Assembly (NCBI RefSeq): GCF_024172125.1
Contig: NZ_JAMZEA010000004.1
Coordinates: forward strand, 682,001 to 746,000
Source of the DNA: Actinomadura rupiterrae
GTDB lineage: Bacteria; Actinomycetota; Actinomycetes; Streptosporangiales; Streptosporangiaceae
Length of the DNA stretch: 64,000 bases
Reading direction: 5' to 3'
Position numbers and translations under genes: made by a program. This document shows positions 34,766-42,600 of this stretch, piece by piece. Each line of letters starts with the position of its first letter. Position 1 is the first letter of the stretch. The notes beneath the pieces are model-generated. The model saw nothing but the letters and a program-made list of their open reading frames with translations, was not told the DNA's origin and searched no databases.

Positions 34766-35495
34766 CGATCCAGCCCATCCCCGTACTGTTGGCCTGTCCC
34801 AGCCCCCAGGAGTGCAGCGCCGAAAGCGTCTCCGGCGCACCGGAAACCATGACCTCGACGCAGGCACCCGGCTTCTTCCCGCCCCCGCCGCTCCCCACCG
34901 TGAACGAGCGCTTCGGCCCGACCCACCCGATGTTCTCCAGGGTGACGTCCGGATCCAGACTCAGGGACTCCGCCTTGCGTCGCAGGTTGTTCTGCACGTA
35001 GACGTCCCACTCAGGCTCGCCCGGAAGACACCACGCCTGCCGACGCACGCGAGCACCGGACTCATCACGCCCCGAGCTCTTCATCACCACGGGCGTCTCG
35101 GTGCGGAAGACCGCCTTCCCGGTCTCGAACTTCGGTGCCTCCACCGGCTCGACCTTGTCGACGATGAACGCGGTCGCTCCCCACGCCAGCACAGGGATCG
35201 ACGCCAGCGCCTTCGCCCACCCCTCGACCACCGCGATCAGCGGACTCCCGAACTCCACGATCCCGGGACCATCGGTGGCGTACACACCGCGCCGCCGCCG
35301 CGCCGCAGGAAACACCGGCGCGCCATACCCGAACGGCACCAGCCCGTGCGGCCCCCAACCGTCCTTGTGAAGAGCCTTCCCCAACTCGGGCGCGCCCCGC
35401 TCCAGCAGCGCGTACAACAGCGCCCGGCCAGGAGACAGCACGTCATCCCACGGCAGCTCCTGAGCCCCCGTATGGAAGGTCACTCGCAAACGCAT
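34758..35495 (-). CDS. cas6: Cas6 crRNA-processing endonuclease, type I-B
   Basis: A 245-residue RAMP protein. It starts MRLRVTFHTGAQELPWDD, typical of Cas6 N-terminal ferredoxin-like folds, and ends with a glycine-rich ALHSWGLGQANSTGMGWI, the Cas6 C-terminal G-loop. It cleaves the array transcripts within the repeat. GGAAGGA lies about 9 nt before the ATG. It is the first gene of the cas operon; the operon promoter must lie in the 300 bp upstream, where no clear -10/-35 pair was seen. A relic of a closely similar cas6 end occurs at 52800-52907. Confidence 0.92.
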   Translation of the reverse strand: MRLRVTFHTGAQELPWDDVLSPGRALLYALLERGAPELGKALHKDGWGPHGLVPFGYGAPVFPAARRRRGVYATDGPGIVEFGSPLIAVVEGWAKALASIPVLAWGATAFIVDKVEPVEAPKFETGKAVFRTETPVVMKSSGRDESGARVRRQAWCLPGEPEWDVYVQNNLRRKAESLSLDPDVTLENIGWVGPKRSFTVGSGGGGKKPGACVEVMVSGAPETLSALHSWGLGQANSTGMGWIGA

Positions 35496-35804
35496 CGCAC
35501 CCCGTCCTTCCTCGTCCATCGGTAGCGGGCGGTGACATGAACCTTCAGCGAGTACAGATGGACGGCCTTTGTCAGACCCGCCTGCAAGCGTGAGTCCCAT
35601 CTGACTCTCCGCTCACGTCTCGGGACGGTACGGGCCTCCCGATCGACAAGATGGGCTTTCAAAAAACTCGATCACGACATCGCCTGTCCGGATGTGGCCT
35701 TAAGCGCAGGGGCAGCTATCCTGACTAGGGAGATCGTCCCGCCCGGACAGCATCCGCCGGGGTCACAACTGATCGAGTTTCTTGCTGGATACGTCCACAG
35801 ACTC
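35496..35804. promoter_or_regulatory. region upstream of the cas operon
   Basis: About 300 bp without a gene between the cas6 start and a solitary repeat-like element. It must carry the minus-strand cas promoter. It is AT-richer around 35,650-35,720 (a run of A at about 35,663), but I cannot place the promoter. Confidence 0.4.
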
Positions 35805-35834
35805 GCCCTCATCGCCCCTAAGAGGGGTCACCGC
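35805..35834 (+). repeat. solitary CRISPR-repeat-like sequence upstream of array 2
   Basis: It begins GCCCTCATCGCCCCT, identical to the first 15 bases of the array 2 repeat, continues AAGAGGGGTCACCGC and keeps a CCCCT/AGGGG stem. It is 188 bp before the first true repeat and 310 bp from the cas6 start. It is read in the same direction as array 2. Confidence 0.55.
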
Positions 35835-35888
35835 AGTGCTCTACGCATGGCTCAGCCAACGCTGCGACAACCCGTTTTACAGGCCCCG

Positions 35889-35992
35889 TTTTCAGCAGGA
35901 CCCCGGGGTCTACTGCACAACCGGAGGGTTGCTGAAAAATCGACCGACATCGCCGGTGTTAACACCTGCTTCACCTGCGGCTTTACTCTGGG
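35889..35992 (+). promoter_or_regulatory. leader of CRISPR array 2 (diverged)
   Basis: A diverged version of the leader of arrays 1 and 3: it keeps TTTTCAGC, GCACAACCGG and the array-proximal CACCTGCGGCTTTAC-TCTGGGG, but many bases differ. Confidence 0.6.
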
Positions 35993-36612
35993 GCCCTCAT
36001 CGCCCCTGCGAGGGTTCGCAACATGCCCAGGAGCGCCTGGATGATGTCGACCAGCGGGCCCTCATCGCCCCTGCGAGGGTTCGCAACAGATGCCCGCACG
36101 TGCACCGGCCGGGCCACGCGAGCGGCCCTCATCGCCCCTGCGAGGGTTCGCAACGGGCGGTCGGGGTGGGTGAGCAGCGCGCGGCCGAGCCCTCATCGCC
36201 CCTGCGAGGGTTCGCAACCCCTTGATGTCGAGGCCGCCGAGGATGATCAGGCACTCGCCCTCATCGCCCCTGCGAGGGTTCGCAACGCCTGGTCGGCGAC
36301 GGTCTGGCCGAGCACGATCGTGCCCTCATCACCCCTGCTAGGGTTCGCAACTTGTCCCGGGCCATCGGATCGAACTCGTGATCCGGCCCTCATCGCCCCT
36401 GCGAGGGTTCGCAACGTGCCGCCGGTCGCGTGGGTAGAGGCGTGCGCGGTCGCCCTCATCGCCCCTGCGAGGGTTCGCAACGTGCCGCCGGTCGCGTGGG
36501 TAGAGGCGTGCGCGGTCGCCCTCATCGCCCCTGCGAGGGTTCGCAACGCGGCGTTCAGGCCGCGCGCGCCAGTCCAAGCCAGCGCCCTCATCGCCCCTGC
36601 GAGGGTTCTCAA
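35993..36612 (+). CRISPR. CRISPR array 2, type I-B repeat family, 10 repeats
   Basis: Ten repeats starting at 35993, 36058, 36125, 36189, 36257, 36322, 36386, 36452, 36518 and 36583. They begin GCCCTCATCGCCCC and end GAGGGTTCGCAAC. The sixth carries two changes (ATCACCCC and GCTAGGG) and the last ends CTCAAA instead of CGCAAC, as expected for a distal repeat. The spacers after repeats 7 and 8 are identical (36416 and 36482). Confidence 0.95.
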
Positions 36613-36653
36613 AAGCGGAGGGCCGGACGGGAGGGGCCTCCCTCCGCTGGTCT

Positions 36654-36797
36654 TCATGCCGCGTCGAGGACCGCGAAGACGACCTTGCCGACGTTGCCGG
36701 CGAGCGGGCGGACGCCGCAGCAGCGGCAGAACTGGTCCACGATGAACAGGCCCCTTCCGGCCTCGCTGATGGTTTCCGCGCGCCTCATGCTGGGCAG
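36654..36797 (-). pseudogene. C-terminal fragment of an ATP-binding (HATPase-type) regulator
   Basis: The minus strand encodes EAGRGLFIVDQFCRCCGVRP then VGKVVFAVLDAA and a stop, matching the G2-box end of the anti-sigma-like ATPase family (compare ERGRGMTIVEAVTNGWG at 7.5 kb). Upstream of about 36797 coding bias switches to the plus strand, so the N-terminal domain is missing. A leftover of a rearrangement at the end of array 2. Confidence 0.6.
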
Positions 36798-37041
36798 ATC
36801 GCATATCGCCGGCGGCGGACCGGTCCGGTTCTCCGGCCACGACGAGCACAACATGCGCCTCACCCACGCCGAGTTCGCCGTCACCATGCCCGAGGACCAG
36901 CCCGCGATCGCCGCATCGCTCGTCCTGGGACCCGGCGGGCTCGCCAGCGCCTGGTCCCCGCACCCCGACCGGCTCGCACCGCTCACCGCATGCGTCCTGC
37001 TCGGCGACACCGTCAGAGAGGTCCCGCTATGCACGCCGTAA
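36787..37041 (+). CDS. truncated hypothetical protein upstream of the ThiF-Cas6 gene
   Basis: A plus-strand frame with strong G/C third-position bias from about 36800 to its stop at 37041. The readable product is about 84 residues if started at ATG 36787, including NMRLTHAEFAVTMPEDQP and ASLVLGPGGLASAWSPHPDR. It joins directly to the opposite-strand ATPase fragment, so its true N-terminus is probably deleted. Its stop overlaps the ThiF-Cas6 start by 13 bp, as in an operon. The family was not recognised; in ThiF operons partners are often E2-like or JAB proteins, but no such motif is clear here. Confidence 0.45.
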   Translation: MLGRSHIAGGGPVRFSGHDEHNMRLTHAEFAVTMPEDQPAIAASLVLGPGGLASAWSPHPDRLAPLTACVLLGDTVREVPLCTP

Positions 37042-37958
37042 GCCTCGTCCGGGACGCCGACCGGCACGACCGTCAGATCCGCGCGTTCGGCCGCCACGGG
37101 CAGCATCGGCTGCGGGCCACCACCGCGGCCGTGGTCGGCGCCGGAGGGATCGGCTCGCTGATCGCCCAAGGACTGGCGCATCTGGGCATCGGACGCCTGA
37201 TCGTCGTGGACCCGGACGTCGTCGAGGCGACCAACCTCAACCGCCTCGCCGGCGCCACCCCCGACGACGCCAGGGACGGCACGCCCAAGGCCGAGGCGGC
37301 CGCCCGCACCGTCCGGCGCATCCCCGTCCGGGCCATGACGGAGACCATCCTGGACACCGACGTCTGGCTGTCACTGCGCTGCGCCGACCTCATCTTCGGC
37401 GCGGTCGACTCGCTGACCGCGCCCATCCTGCAGTCGCTGGCGGCCACCGGGAATGTGCGGGTGGCACGGTGCGTGTACCGGGTGGCGGCCGTCGGGGTGG
37501 GAGGGGCCGAGCCGTTTCCGGACCTGGCTGCGGCTGCCCGTCCCGCCGAGAGGTGGACGCTGCGGATCGCCACGCCCGTCGCGTTCTTCACCGCCCGCGA
37601 GGAAGGGGTGCGCCGCGTCCGTCCCTTCCCCGAATCCGAATGGGTCTTCGCCGACCTTTACCGCAAGTGGAACGCCTTCGCCCCTGAGGCGGCGCTGGAC
37701 GAGTCGACCGGCCAGGCGATCAGGCAGAACCTCGAAGTCGCCGACTACCGTTTGACGATGGCCGAGCACCTGCTCAAAGCCGGCGTCCCACCGGCGCGCG
37801 GCAGCATCGGCACCATCACCTACCGTGTCGCCGACACCCGCAGGTCGACGCCCGAAGCCCGGGCCGGGTTGGACGCCCTCGTCCGCTTCAGCGCCTACTC
37901 CGGCATCGGCGACCGCACCACCATCGGCATGGGCCACGTCCTGCCGCAAGCCCGATGA
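37029..37958 (+). CDS. ThiF/E1-like adenylyltransferase domain fused to Cas6 domain
   Basis: A 309-residue single frame. Residues about 8-150 are a ThiF/MoeB/E1 Rossmann domain: DRHDRQIRAFGRHGQHRL, VVGAGGIGSLIAQGLAHLGI, VVDPDVVEATNLNRLAGAT, and FGAVDS. Residues about 165-309 match the C-terminal part of Cas6: RWTLRIATPVAFFTARE, FADLYRKWNAFAP, GSIGTITYRV and the G-loop end FSAYSGIGDRTTIGMGHV. The E1 part stops before the catalytic cysteine region and the Cas6 part lacks its first ferredoxin-like half. AGAGAGG lies 7 nt before the ATG. It could be a real domain fusion or a chimera created by deletion; the intact frame argues for selection. As the only other Cas6 near the III-D operon it may process its crRNA. 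Confidence 0.7.
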   Translation: MHAVSLVRDADRHDRQIRAFGRHGQHRLRATTAAVVGAGGIGSLIAQGLAHLGIGRLIVVDPDVVEATNLNRLAGATPDDARDGTPKAEAAARTVRRIPVRAMTETILDTDVWLSLRCADLIFGAVDSLTAPILQSLAATGNVRVARCVYRVAAVGVGGAEPFPDLAAAARPAERWTLRIATPVAFFTAREEGVRRVRPFPESEWVFADLYRKWNAFAPEAALDESTGQAIRQNLEVADYRLTMAEHLLKAGVPPARGSIGTITYRVADTRRSTPEARAGLDALVRFSAYSGIGDRTTIGMGHVLPQAR

Positions 37959-38380
37959 CGACGCCCGACGGCTATCTGCGGCGGGTCCGCGCCCGCCCGT
38001 ACGGGCCGCGGGAGGTCCTCGCCGGCGGCGTCACCGCCTGGTTCCACGGCCCTTTCGCCGTGCTGACCTTCACCGGGGAGTCGGCCCTGACCGTTCGGGT
38101 CGACCTCGACGACGGCGGGATCGGCGCCGATCTCATCGAGTTGTTCGCCGCGGCCGAGGCCGAGCGCGGGGCGTGCCTGCCGCGCCCCGAGCTGCTCGCC
38201 GGTGAACAGGCGCTCGCCGGCCGCAGTCCGACCGTGGTGCGGAGCGTCGCCGTGCGGCCCGGCCCGGAGGGGGCGCGGCTCACCGTGGACACCGGCGGCA
38301 GGAGGATCGAAGTACCGCTCAGCACGTCCGACGCCGCGCGCATCAGATGGGAGATCTACCGGTGGTCGCATCGCGGATGA
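37955..38380 (+). CDS. hypothetical protein coupled to the ThiF-Cas6 gene
   Basis: A 141-residue protein whose ATG overlaps the ThiF-Cas6 stop (ATGA). No family recognised. It looks like a small beta-rich domain: REVLAGGVTAWFHGPFAVLTF, ALTVRVDLDDGGIGADLIEL, then LTVDTGGRRIEVPL. No membrane segment. The last 38 bp overlap the end of the convergent gene at 38343. Its tight coupling suggests a partner of the fusion protein. Confidence 0.6.
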   Translation: MTTPDGYLRRVRARPYGPREVLAGGVTAWFHGPFAVLTFTGESALTVRVDLDDGGIGADLIELFAAAEAERGACLPRPELLAGEQALAGRSPTVVRSVAVRPGPEGARLTVDTGGRRIEVPLSTSDAARIRWEIYRWSHRG

Positions 38381-39419
38381 GCTGCTCGGACCAGTCCACG
38401 CCGGCGGCAGCCACCAGGATCGCCAGCCGCCGCACCAGATGCCTCGCCGACCTGGGAGCGAGCCCCAGGTTCCTCGTCGCCACCGCGACCGGGTCGCCGC
38501 TGCGGCCCGCGCCGACCGCGCACACCGCCGCGATGACGGCGCGGTATCCGGTCCGGCGGTCCGCTCGCCGCCGCTGATCACCGAGTCTGGCTGACACCAG
38601 ACGGCACATCGATGCCCGCGCGATCTCCCGGTCCACGGCGGTGTCGAGCCGCTCCTGCGGGTCGGCCACGGGCGCAGCGGGGACCTCGAACGGGGGCTCG
38701 CCGATGTTGGCGGCGAAGAACGCGGGATTGGTCCCGCGCAGCGCCCTCAATGCCTCCCCCATCCGGCGGGCCGCGTCCGGGCGCGTCAGACCGTGCCGGT
38801 CCCGAAGGTCGTCCGGTACCTCGAACGGTTCGGTGACGCCGCGCCGGACGCGGAACACCGCGAGCACGAGCATGTCCAGCACGGCGGGGTCCGCGCGGAG
38901 CGGGGCGGCCCACGCCGCCTGCCGCAGGTCCCGGTCGGGCCGTGCGGACGCACCCCGCCGGACCGCGTCCGCGCGCCGCACCCGTTCCTCCAGGTGACGC
39001 AGCGGATAGTGGACGAGCTGCGCCCGGGCCGCGCGCAGCCACGCCGGTTCGTCGTCGCCCCCTGCGCGCGCGAGCCGCCTGCCGAACGCGGCGGCGTCCT
39101 CGTCCCGTGCCTGCGGGGACGTCAGGTGCCCGCACAGTAGAGCCATCTCCCTGACCGGCTCACCCGAGCGCGTCGCCGGGATCGGCCCGGCCACCGCCGA
39201 CCGGAGCCGGGCGAATCCGTCGAGCAGCAGGTCGTCGATGGTCGCCTCGCAGTCGGCGCAGCCACCTGGCTCCGCCGGGGCGCGGCAGGCGACACCGGCG
39301 TGACGGGCGCGGCACAGCGGCCGTCGGGCGGCGGCGCGCAGCGCCGGGGCCACGAGAGCATGGAAGGCGGCGAACGCGATCGCGTCATCGCGGTCGGCCA
39401 CGTGGGAGAGGGGCCGCAC
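38343..39419 (-). CDS. hypothetical cysteine-containing helical protein
   Basis: About 358 residues, mainly helical, with a cysteine/histidine cluster near residue 35-60 (LCRARHAGVACRAP, CADCEATI) that may bind zinc or heme, and a C-terminal DNA-binding-like LGLAPRSARHLVRRLAILV. The frame is open to 39554, but GTG 39419 with an AGGAGG box 4 nt upstream is the better start. That ribosome site lies inside a 10-bp dyad (39424-39494), suggesting translational control. No close family was recognised; the HTH-like end may indicate a regulator. Confidence 0.6.
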   Translation of the reverse strand: MRPLSHVADRDDAIAFAAFHALVAPALRAAARRPLCRARHAGVACRAPAEPGGCADCEATIDDLLLDGFARLRSAVAGPIPATRSGEPVREMALLCGHLTSPQARDEDAAAFGRRLARAGGDDEPAWLRAARAQLVHYPLRHLEERVRRADAVRRGASARPDRDLRQAAWAAPLRADPAVLDMLVLAVFRVRRGVTEPFEVPDDLRDRHGLTRPDAARRMGEALRALRGTNPAFFAANIGEPPFEVPAAPVADPQERLDTAVDREIARASMCRLVSARLGDQRRRADRRTGYRAVIAAVCAVGAGRSGDPVAVATRNLGLAPRSARHLVRRLAILVAAAGVDWSEQLIRDATTGRSPI

Positions 39420-39423
39420 GGAA

Positions 39424-39494
39424 CCTCCTGAGGCAGCGGAAAACCGGGCCGCCCCGCCAGGTCTGCACCTGGTGGCAGCGGCCCCCTCAGGAGG
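39424..39494 (-). promoter_or_regulatory. 5'-leader dyad that can hide a ribosome binding site
   Basis: CCTCCTGAGG (39424-39433) pairs perfectly with CCTCAGGAGG (39485-39494), enclosing an inner dyad CCAGGT-CTGC-ACCTGG (39457-39472). On the minus strand the arm nearer the gene contains the AGGAGG ribosome site of the gene at 38343-39419. It fits an RNA switch or attenuator. Confidence 0.5.
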
Positions 39495-40144
39495 CGTGGA
39501 AACCTCAGAATGCTCTTCGGCCCGAAGCCGTCGAACGACGACCAGTATCCGCAAGCCCGCACTGGCCGGTCAAGGGAGATCCGCCGCCCGGTCGAGAACG
39601 GCGCGGATGCCTTCGTGCCGGGTGAAGAGCGTGAGATCGGCGGCTCCGGGACGGCTCGCAGGACCACCCCGTCCACGCCGATACCGGCCGCCACAAGTCC
39701 CCCGAACACCCGCCGCAGCGGACGACGCTCCCGGCCGGCCGGGCTTCAAGATCCGCTGGCCCGGCAACCCGGCTGCGCGGCGCAGACCCGAGATCATCGC
39801 CTCCGAGTGGGCAAAACCCAACATCACCCATCTACGCCCCTTTTTGCGGGCCGGCACGACAAACGCGAGAGCAAGCCCACGGCCTTCAAACCCAATCCCG
39901 ATGCGGTTTTGTTGAGTGCTGCGACAGTACCTTGGACTATGGGTGTCTGATCTGCGGGTTTGCAAGATCATGCGCCAACCTCTTGCCGAGCCTCCCGGCG
40001 AGGCCGTCAAGTCGATCTTTGCGGCGACGTCACCGCAGTTCAGAGCGCGTTTTGAAGGGTGTGCACCAACCTACAATCGGGCGGGAATGGGCTTGGCGGC
40101 GGCCGCCGCATACGTTTCCCGGGGCGCCAGAGGGCTGCGGGCGG
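39495..40144. other. 650-bp stretch without a supported gene
   Basis: Several short frames cross this stretch on both strands, but none has a ribosome site or steady coding bias. It is locally AT-richer around 39,830-40,060 and may contain the end of the III-D transcript and decayed sequence. Confidence 0.4.
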
Positions 40145-42355
40145 TCATTTCTCCTCGTCGTAAGTCGGGAGCGGCGCACGGCTCTCGGCTGAGGGAAGGG
40201 ACCGGCCACGGCCTCTGACGGGGGTACCCCTGTTGGTCTTCTCGTTGGCGACGAACCAGGAGTAGGAGCGGCCGCGCGGGTCCGGCGGCATCGGTGCGCC
40301 CCCTTTGAGGCCCTTGTAACGGGCCCGGGGATAGTGGACGGGCAGGCCGGGCACTCCGGCGGCCGCCGCGAGGAACGCATCCCTGACGTGCCGCAGGTCG
40401 TCGTGCTCGAGAAGCCTGTCGAACGCATTTCGGCAGCGGTCCTGGAGCTGGTGTTGTTCTGCGCTGCCGGAGGGCAGTTGCGCGGAAAGGCTGCGGTAGT
40501 AGTCCGCCCATCTCTCGCTGTTGTGCAGATCCGTGCCGTCCTTGCCGATATCCAGGCGGACGCTACCGAATCCGAGGGGCTTGCCGAGGCCGAGGCGGTG
40601 GAAGTGCCCCGGAGGAAGGGTCAGCAACCACAGAAGTGCACCCAATTCCGTTTCATTCAGGTCCTTGATGTGGATGGTGAAGGAGAACTTCTCCCCCTTG
40701 TTCACCCAGCCGCCGATGGATCGGTTCTGGTTGTCACGCTGCTCGCCTCGGGTGAAGAAGGCCCGTCCCCCGTTGACCATGCGGGGGTTCTTCTCGTTCT
40801 CGGCTTTTCGGGGGCGGCGGTACTCACGGAAGTGGCGAGGACCGCCGATGGGCTGCTGGGTCGGGTCCTGCCCTCCCGCCGTTTCCTTCCAGTAGTTCTT
40901 GCTGTTGGCGACTTCCGCGTGGTGCCAGTAGACCTTGCGTCCGCGCAGGCCGCGCTCGGGCCCCTTGAAGATGTCTTCCTTCGGCACGCCGTCGGGAATC
41001 CGTTCGTGCGGGCTGTCCGGGCTGTCCGCCAGGTAGAAGCGTCCCTGGCTCGGCTTCGGCTGTCCCAGGACGGCCAACGGCAGTCCCTCGTCGCCGAAGC
41101 GCGTGACCGCGTCGGCTTCGGAGCGGGCGCAGGTGACCGGTCCGATGCGCAACCGGCCCTTGTAGGAAGAGGAGCGGGTGGCCGAACCTTTGGGGGCGAC
41201 CCATCCGAAGACCCGGTCCGCCGGCGAGGATTCGTCCAGGCGAGGCGCGGGATGCAGGGATCCGGGGAGCATGTCGCGCGGTGTGCGCGTGGAGGTGTCA
41301 CGCGGGATGAGTACGGGGAAGAGGCCCAGAACCTCGCCGTCCACGATCTCGGCGTAGCAGAGGGAGCCGGGCTTGAGTTCGGCGCGTTCGCCGTCCCAGA
41401 TCTGCGGGCTCCAGGCGAGCTTTCCGATCTCGTCGGAGATCCATTCTCCCGGTCCGTACCGGCGGCCGTTCTCCTCGCGTTCCTCGATCTCCTTCTTGCT
41501 GTGCACGGCAGGGTCCCGGTAGCTGTTCATCAGCTCTTTCCAGCGGCTGACGCCGCCTTTGCACGCCTTCGGGTCGGGTTTTCCGGTGCTGAAGAAGATC
41601 CTTTCGTGTTCCTTGCCTACGGCGTTGCGCCCGGTGATACAGACGATCCCGGTCACGACGTTGGTTTCGGCGTCGTCGGCTCCCGGGGCATCGGGTGGTT
41701 CCCCACCGCTCCGCGTCATGGGAATCATGGATCTCACGGTCCATGGTCCGGGGAACTTCTTGCCCCTCTTGGGCACAATGAACTGCCGGCCGATCCGGGC
41801 CCGGACGACCTGGCCGTGCTCCGGTTCGCTTCCGTCGGGATAGGTGACCGGGTGGGCGCCGTATCTCGGTAGCCGAGCCGGCTGGAAGATGTCAACTGTG
41901 ACCACATCGTTCTCGGCATCGACCTCGTGGACCCGGGCCGGACACATTTGCCGGGCGTCATCGGCTGCGCGGCGCCAGCCGAGGGCGCGGGTGTTCGGCC
42001 CCTGCCGGACGTCGAAGACACCGAACCGGGAGTTGGTGACGGCCTCGTACGCCGAGCGCAGCATGCCCTTGACGGACGTCGAGGGCAGGTGCGGTCTTCC
42101 ATCGCGGGTGAGGACGGGGTAGAGGAGGTGGTCGTCGCCGGTCGTCTCCGCGCGGGCGGTGTCGAGGAGTAGCAGCGGGGTCTGGACGGTGAGCGTCACG
42201 TTGATCGTTCCGGACCAGCGCTCTTCGTCCCGGTGGAGGCGGTCGTGCCCGACCGGTGCACGGTCGGCCAACTCGTCCGGCAGGTTCTCGCGCGGGTAAG
42301 CGGGGACGAACGTATAGGGGTTGAGGAAGTCGTCCAAGCCTGGCTTTTCGGGCAT
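40145..42355 (-). CDS. RAMP-superfamily type III protein (TIGR03986-like)
   Basis: A 736-residue protein. An N-terminal Cas7-like RAMP section has SGTINVTLTVQTPLLLLDTA followed by RPHLPSTSVKGMLRSAYEAV, the S-x-KGxLR motif of Cas7 RAMPs. The C-terminal part contains FTIHIKDLNETELGALLWLL and HRLGLGKPLGFGSV, the glycine-rich RAMP end. Length and order fit the large RAMP proteins called TIGR03986 that accompany type III-D systems. It probably builds part of the crRNA-bound backbone. The ATG overlaps the stop of the small upstream gene (ATGA). Last gene of the III-D operon. Confidence 0.8.
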   Translation of the reverse strand: MPEKPGLDDFLNPYTFVPAYPRENLPDELADRAPVGHDRLHRDEERWSGTINVTLTVQTPLLLLDTARAETTGDDHLLYPVLTRDGRPHLPSTSVKGMLRSAYEAVTNSRFGVFDVRQGPNTRALGWRRAADDARQMCPARVHEVDAENDVVTVDIFQPARLPRYGAHPVTYPDGSEPEHGQVVRARIGRQFIVPKRGKKFPGPWTVRSMIPMTRSGGEPPDAPGADDAETNVVTGIVCITGRNAVGKEHERIFFSTGKPDPKACKGGVSRWKELMNSYRDPAVHSKKEIEEREENGRRYGPGEWISDEIGKLAWSPQIWDGERAELKPGSLCYAEIVDGEVLGLFPVLIPRDTSTRTPRDMLPGSLHPAPRLDESSPADRVFGWVAPKGSATRSSSYKGRLRIGPVTCARSEADAVTRFGDEGLPLAVLGQPKPSQGRFYLADSPDSPHERIPDGVPKEDIFKGPERGLRGRKVYWHHAEVANSKNYWKETAGGQDPTQQPIGGPRHFREYRRPRKAENEKNPRMVNGGRAFFTRGEQRDNQNRSIGGWVNKGEKFSFTIHIKDLNETELGALLWLLTLPPGHFHRLGLGKPLGFGSVRLDIGKDGTDLHNSERWADYYRSLSAQLPSGSAEQHQLQDRCRNAFDRLLEHDDLRHVRDAFLAAAAGVPGLPVHYPRARYKGLKGGAPMPPDPRGRSYSWFVANEKTNRGTPVRGRGRSLPSAESRAPLPTYDEEK

Positions 42356-42600
42356 CAGGAGTCCTTTGGGCGGGACGGGGCGATGGTGTGGAAATGGAGC
42401 AGGCGCTCTTCGGCAACGTGGGCGTTGCCGTGGGCAGGGGACACGATGGGGTCGACCTCCCCGCTGGTTGGGCGAAGCGCGAGCAGCCACACGCTGTGGA
42501 CCGCCCGGTTGGTCCCTCCTGCGGGTATGGGGAAGATCGGGCGTCGGCCTCGTTCCGCAAGCGACCGCGCATCGTCTGATCGAGGCTGCCTGGTCAACAC
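42355..42600 (-). CDS. small Csx19-like protein
   Basis: An 81-residue frame from GTG 42600 that overlaps the CARF-HEPN stop and whose own stop overlaps the next start (ATGA). Its C-terminus, VSPAHGNAHVAEERLLHFH, strongly resembles the end of Csx19 in the same operon (PDHGNAYIAEERLLSFE). The N-terminal part of Csx19 is absent. It may be a shortened paralogue kept for its C-terminal domain. The start codon is inferred from the coupling pattern. Confidence 0.6.
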   Translation of the reverse strand: MLTRQPRSDDARSLAERGRRPIFPIPAGGTNRAVHSVWLLALRPTSGEVDPIVSPAHGNAHVAEERLLHFHTIAPSRPKDS

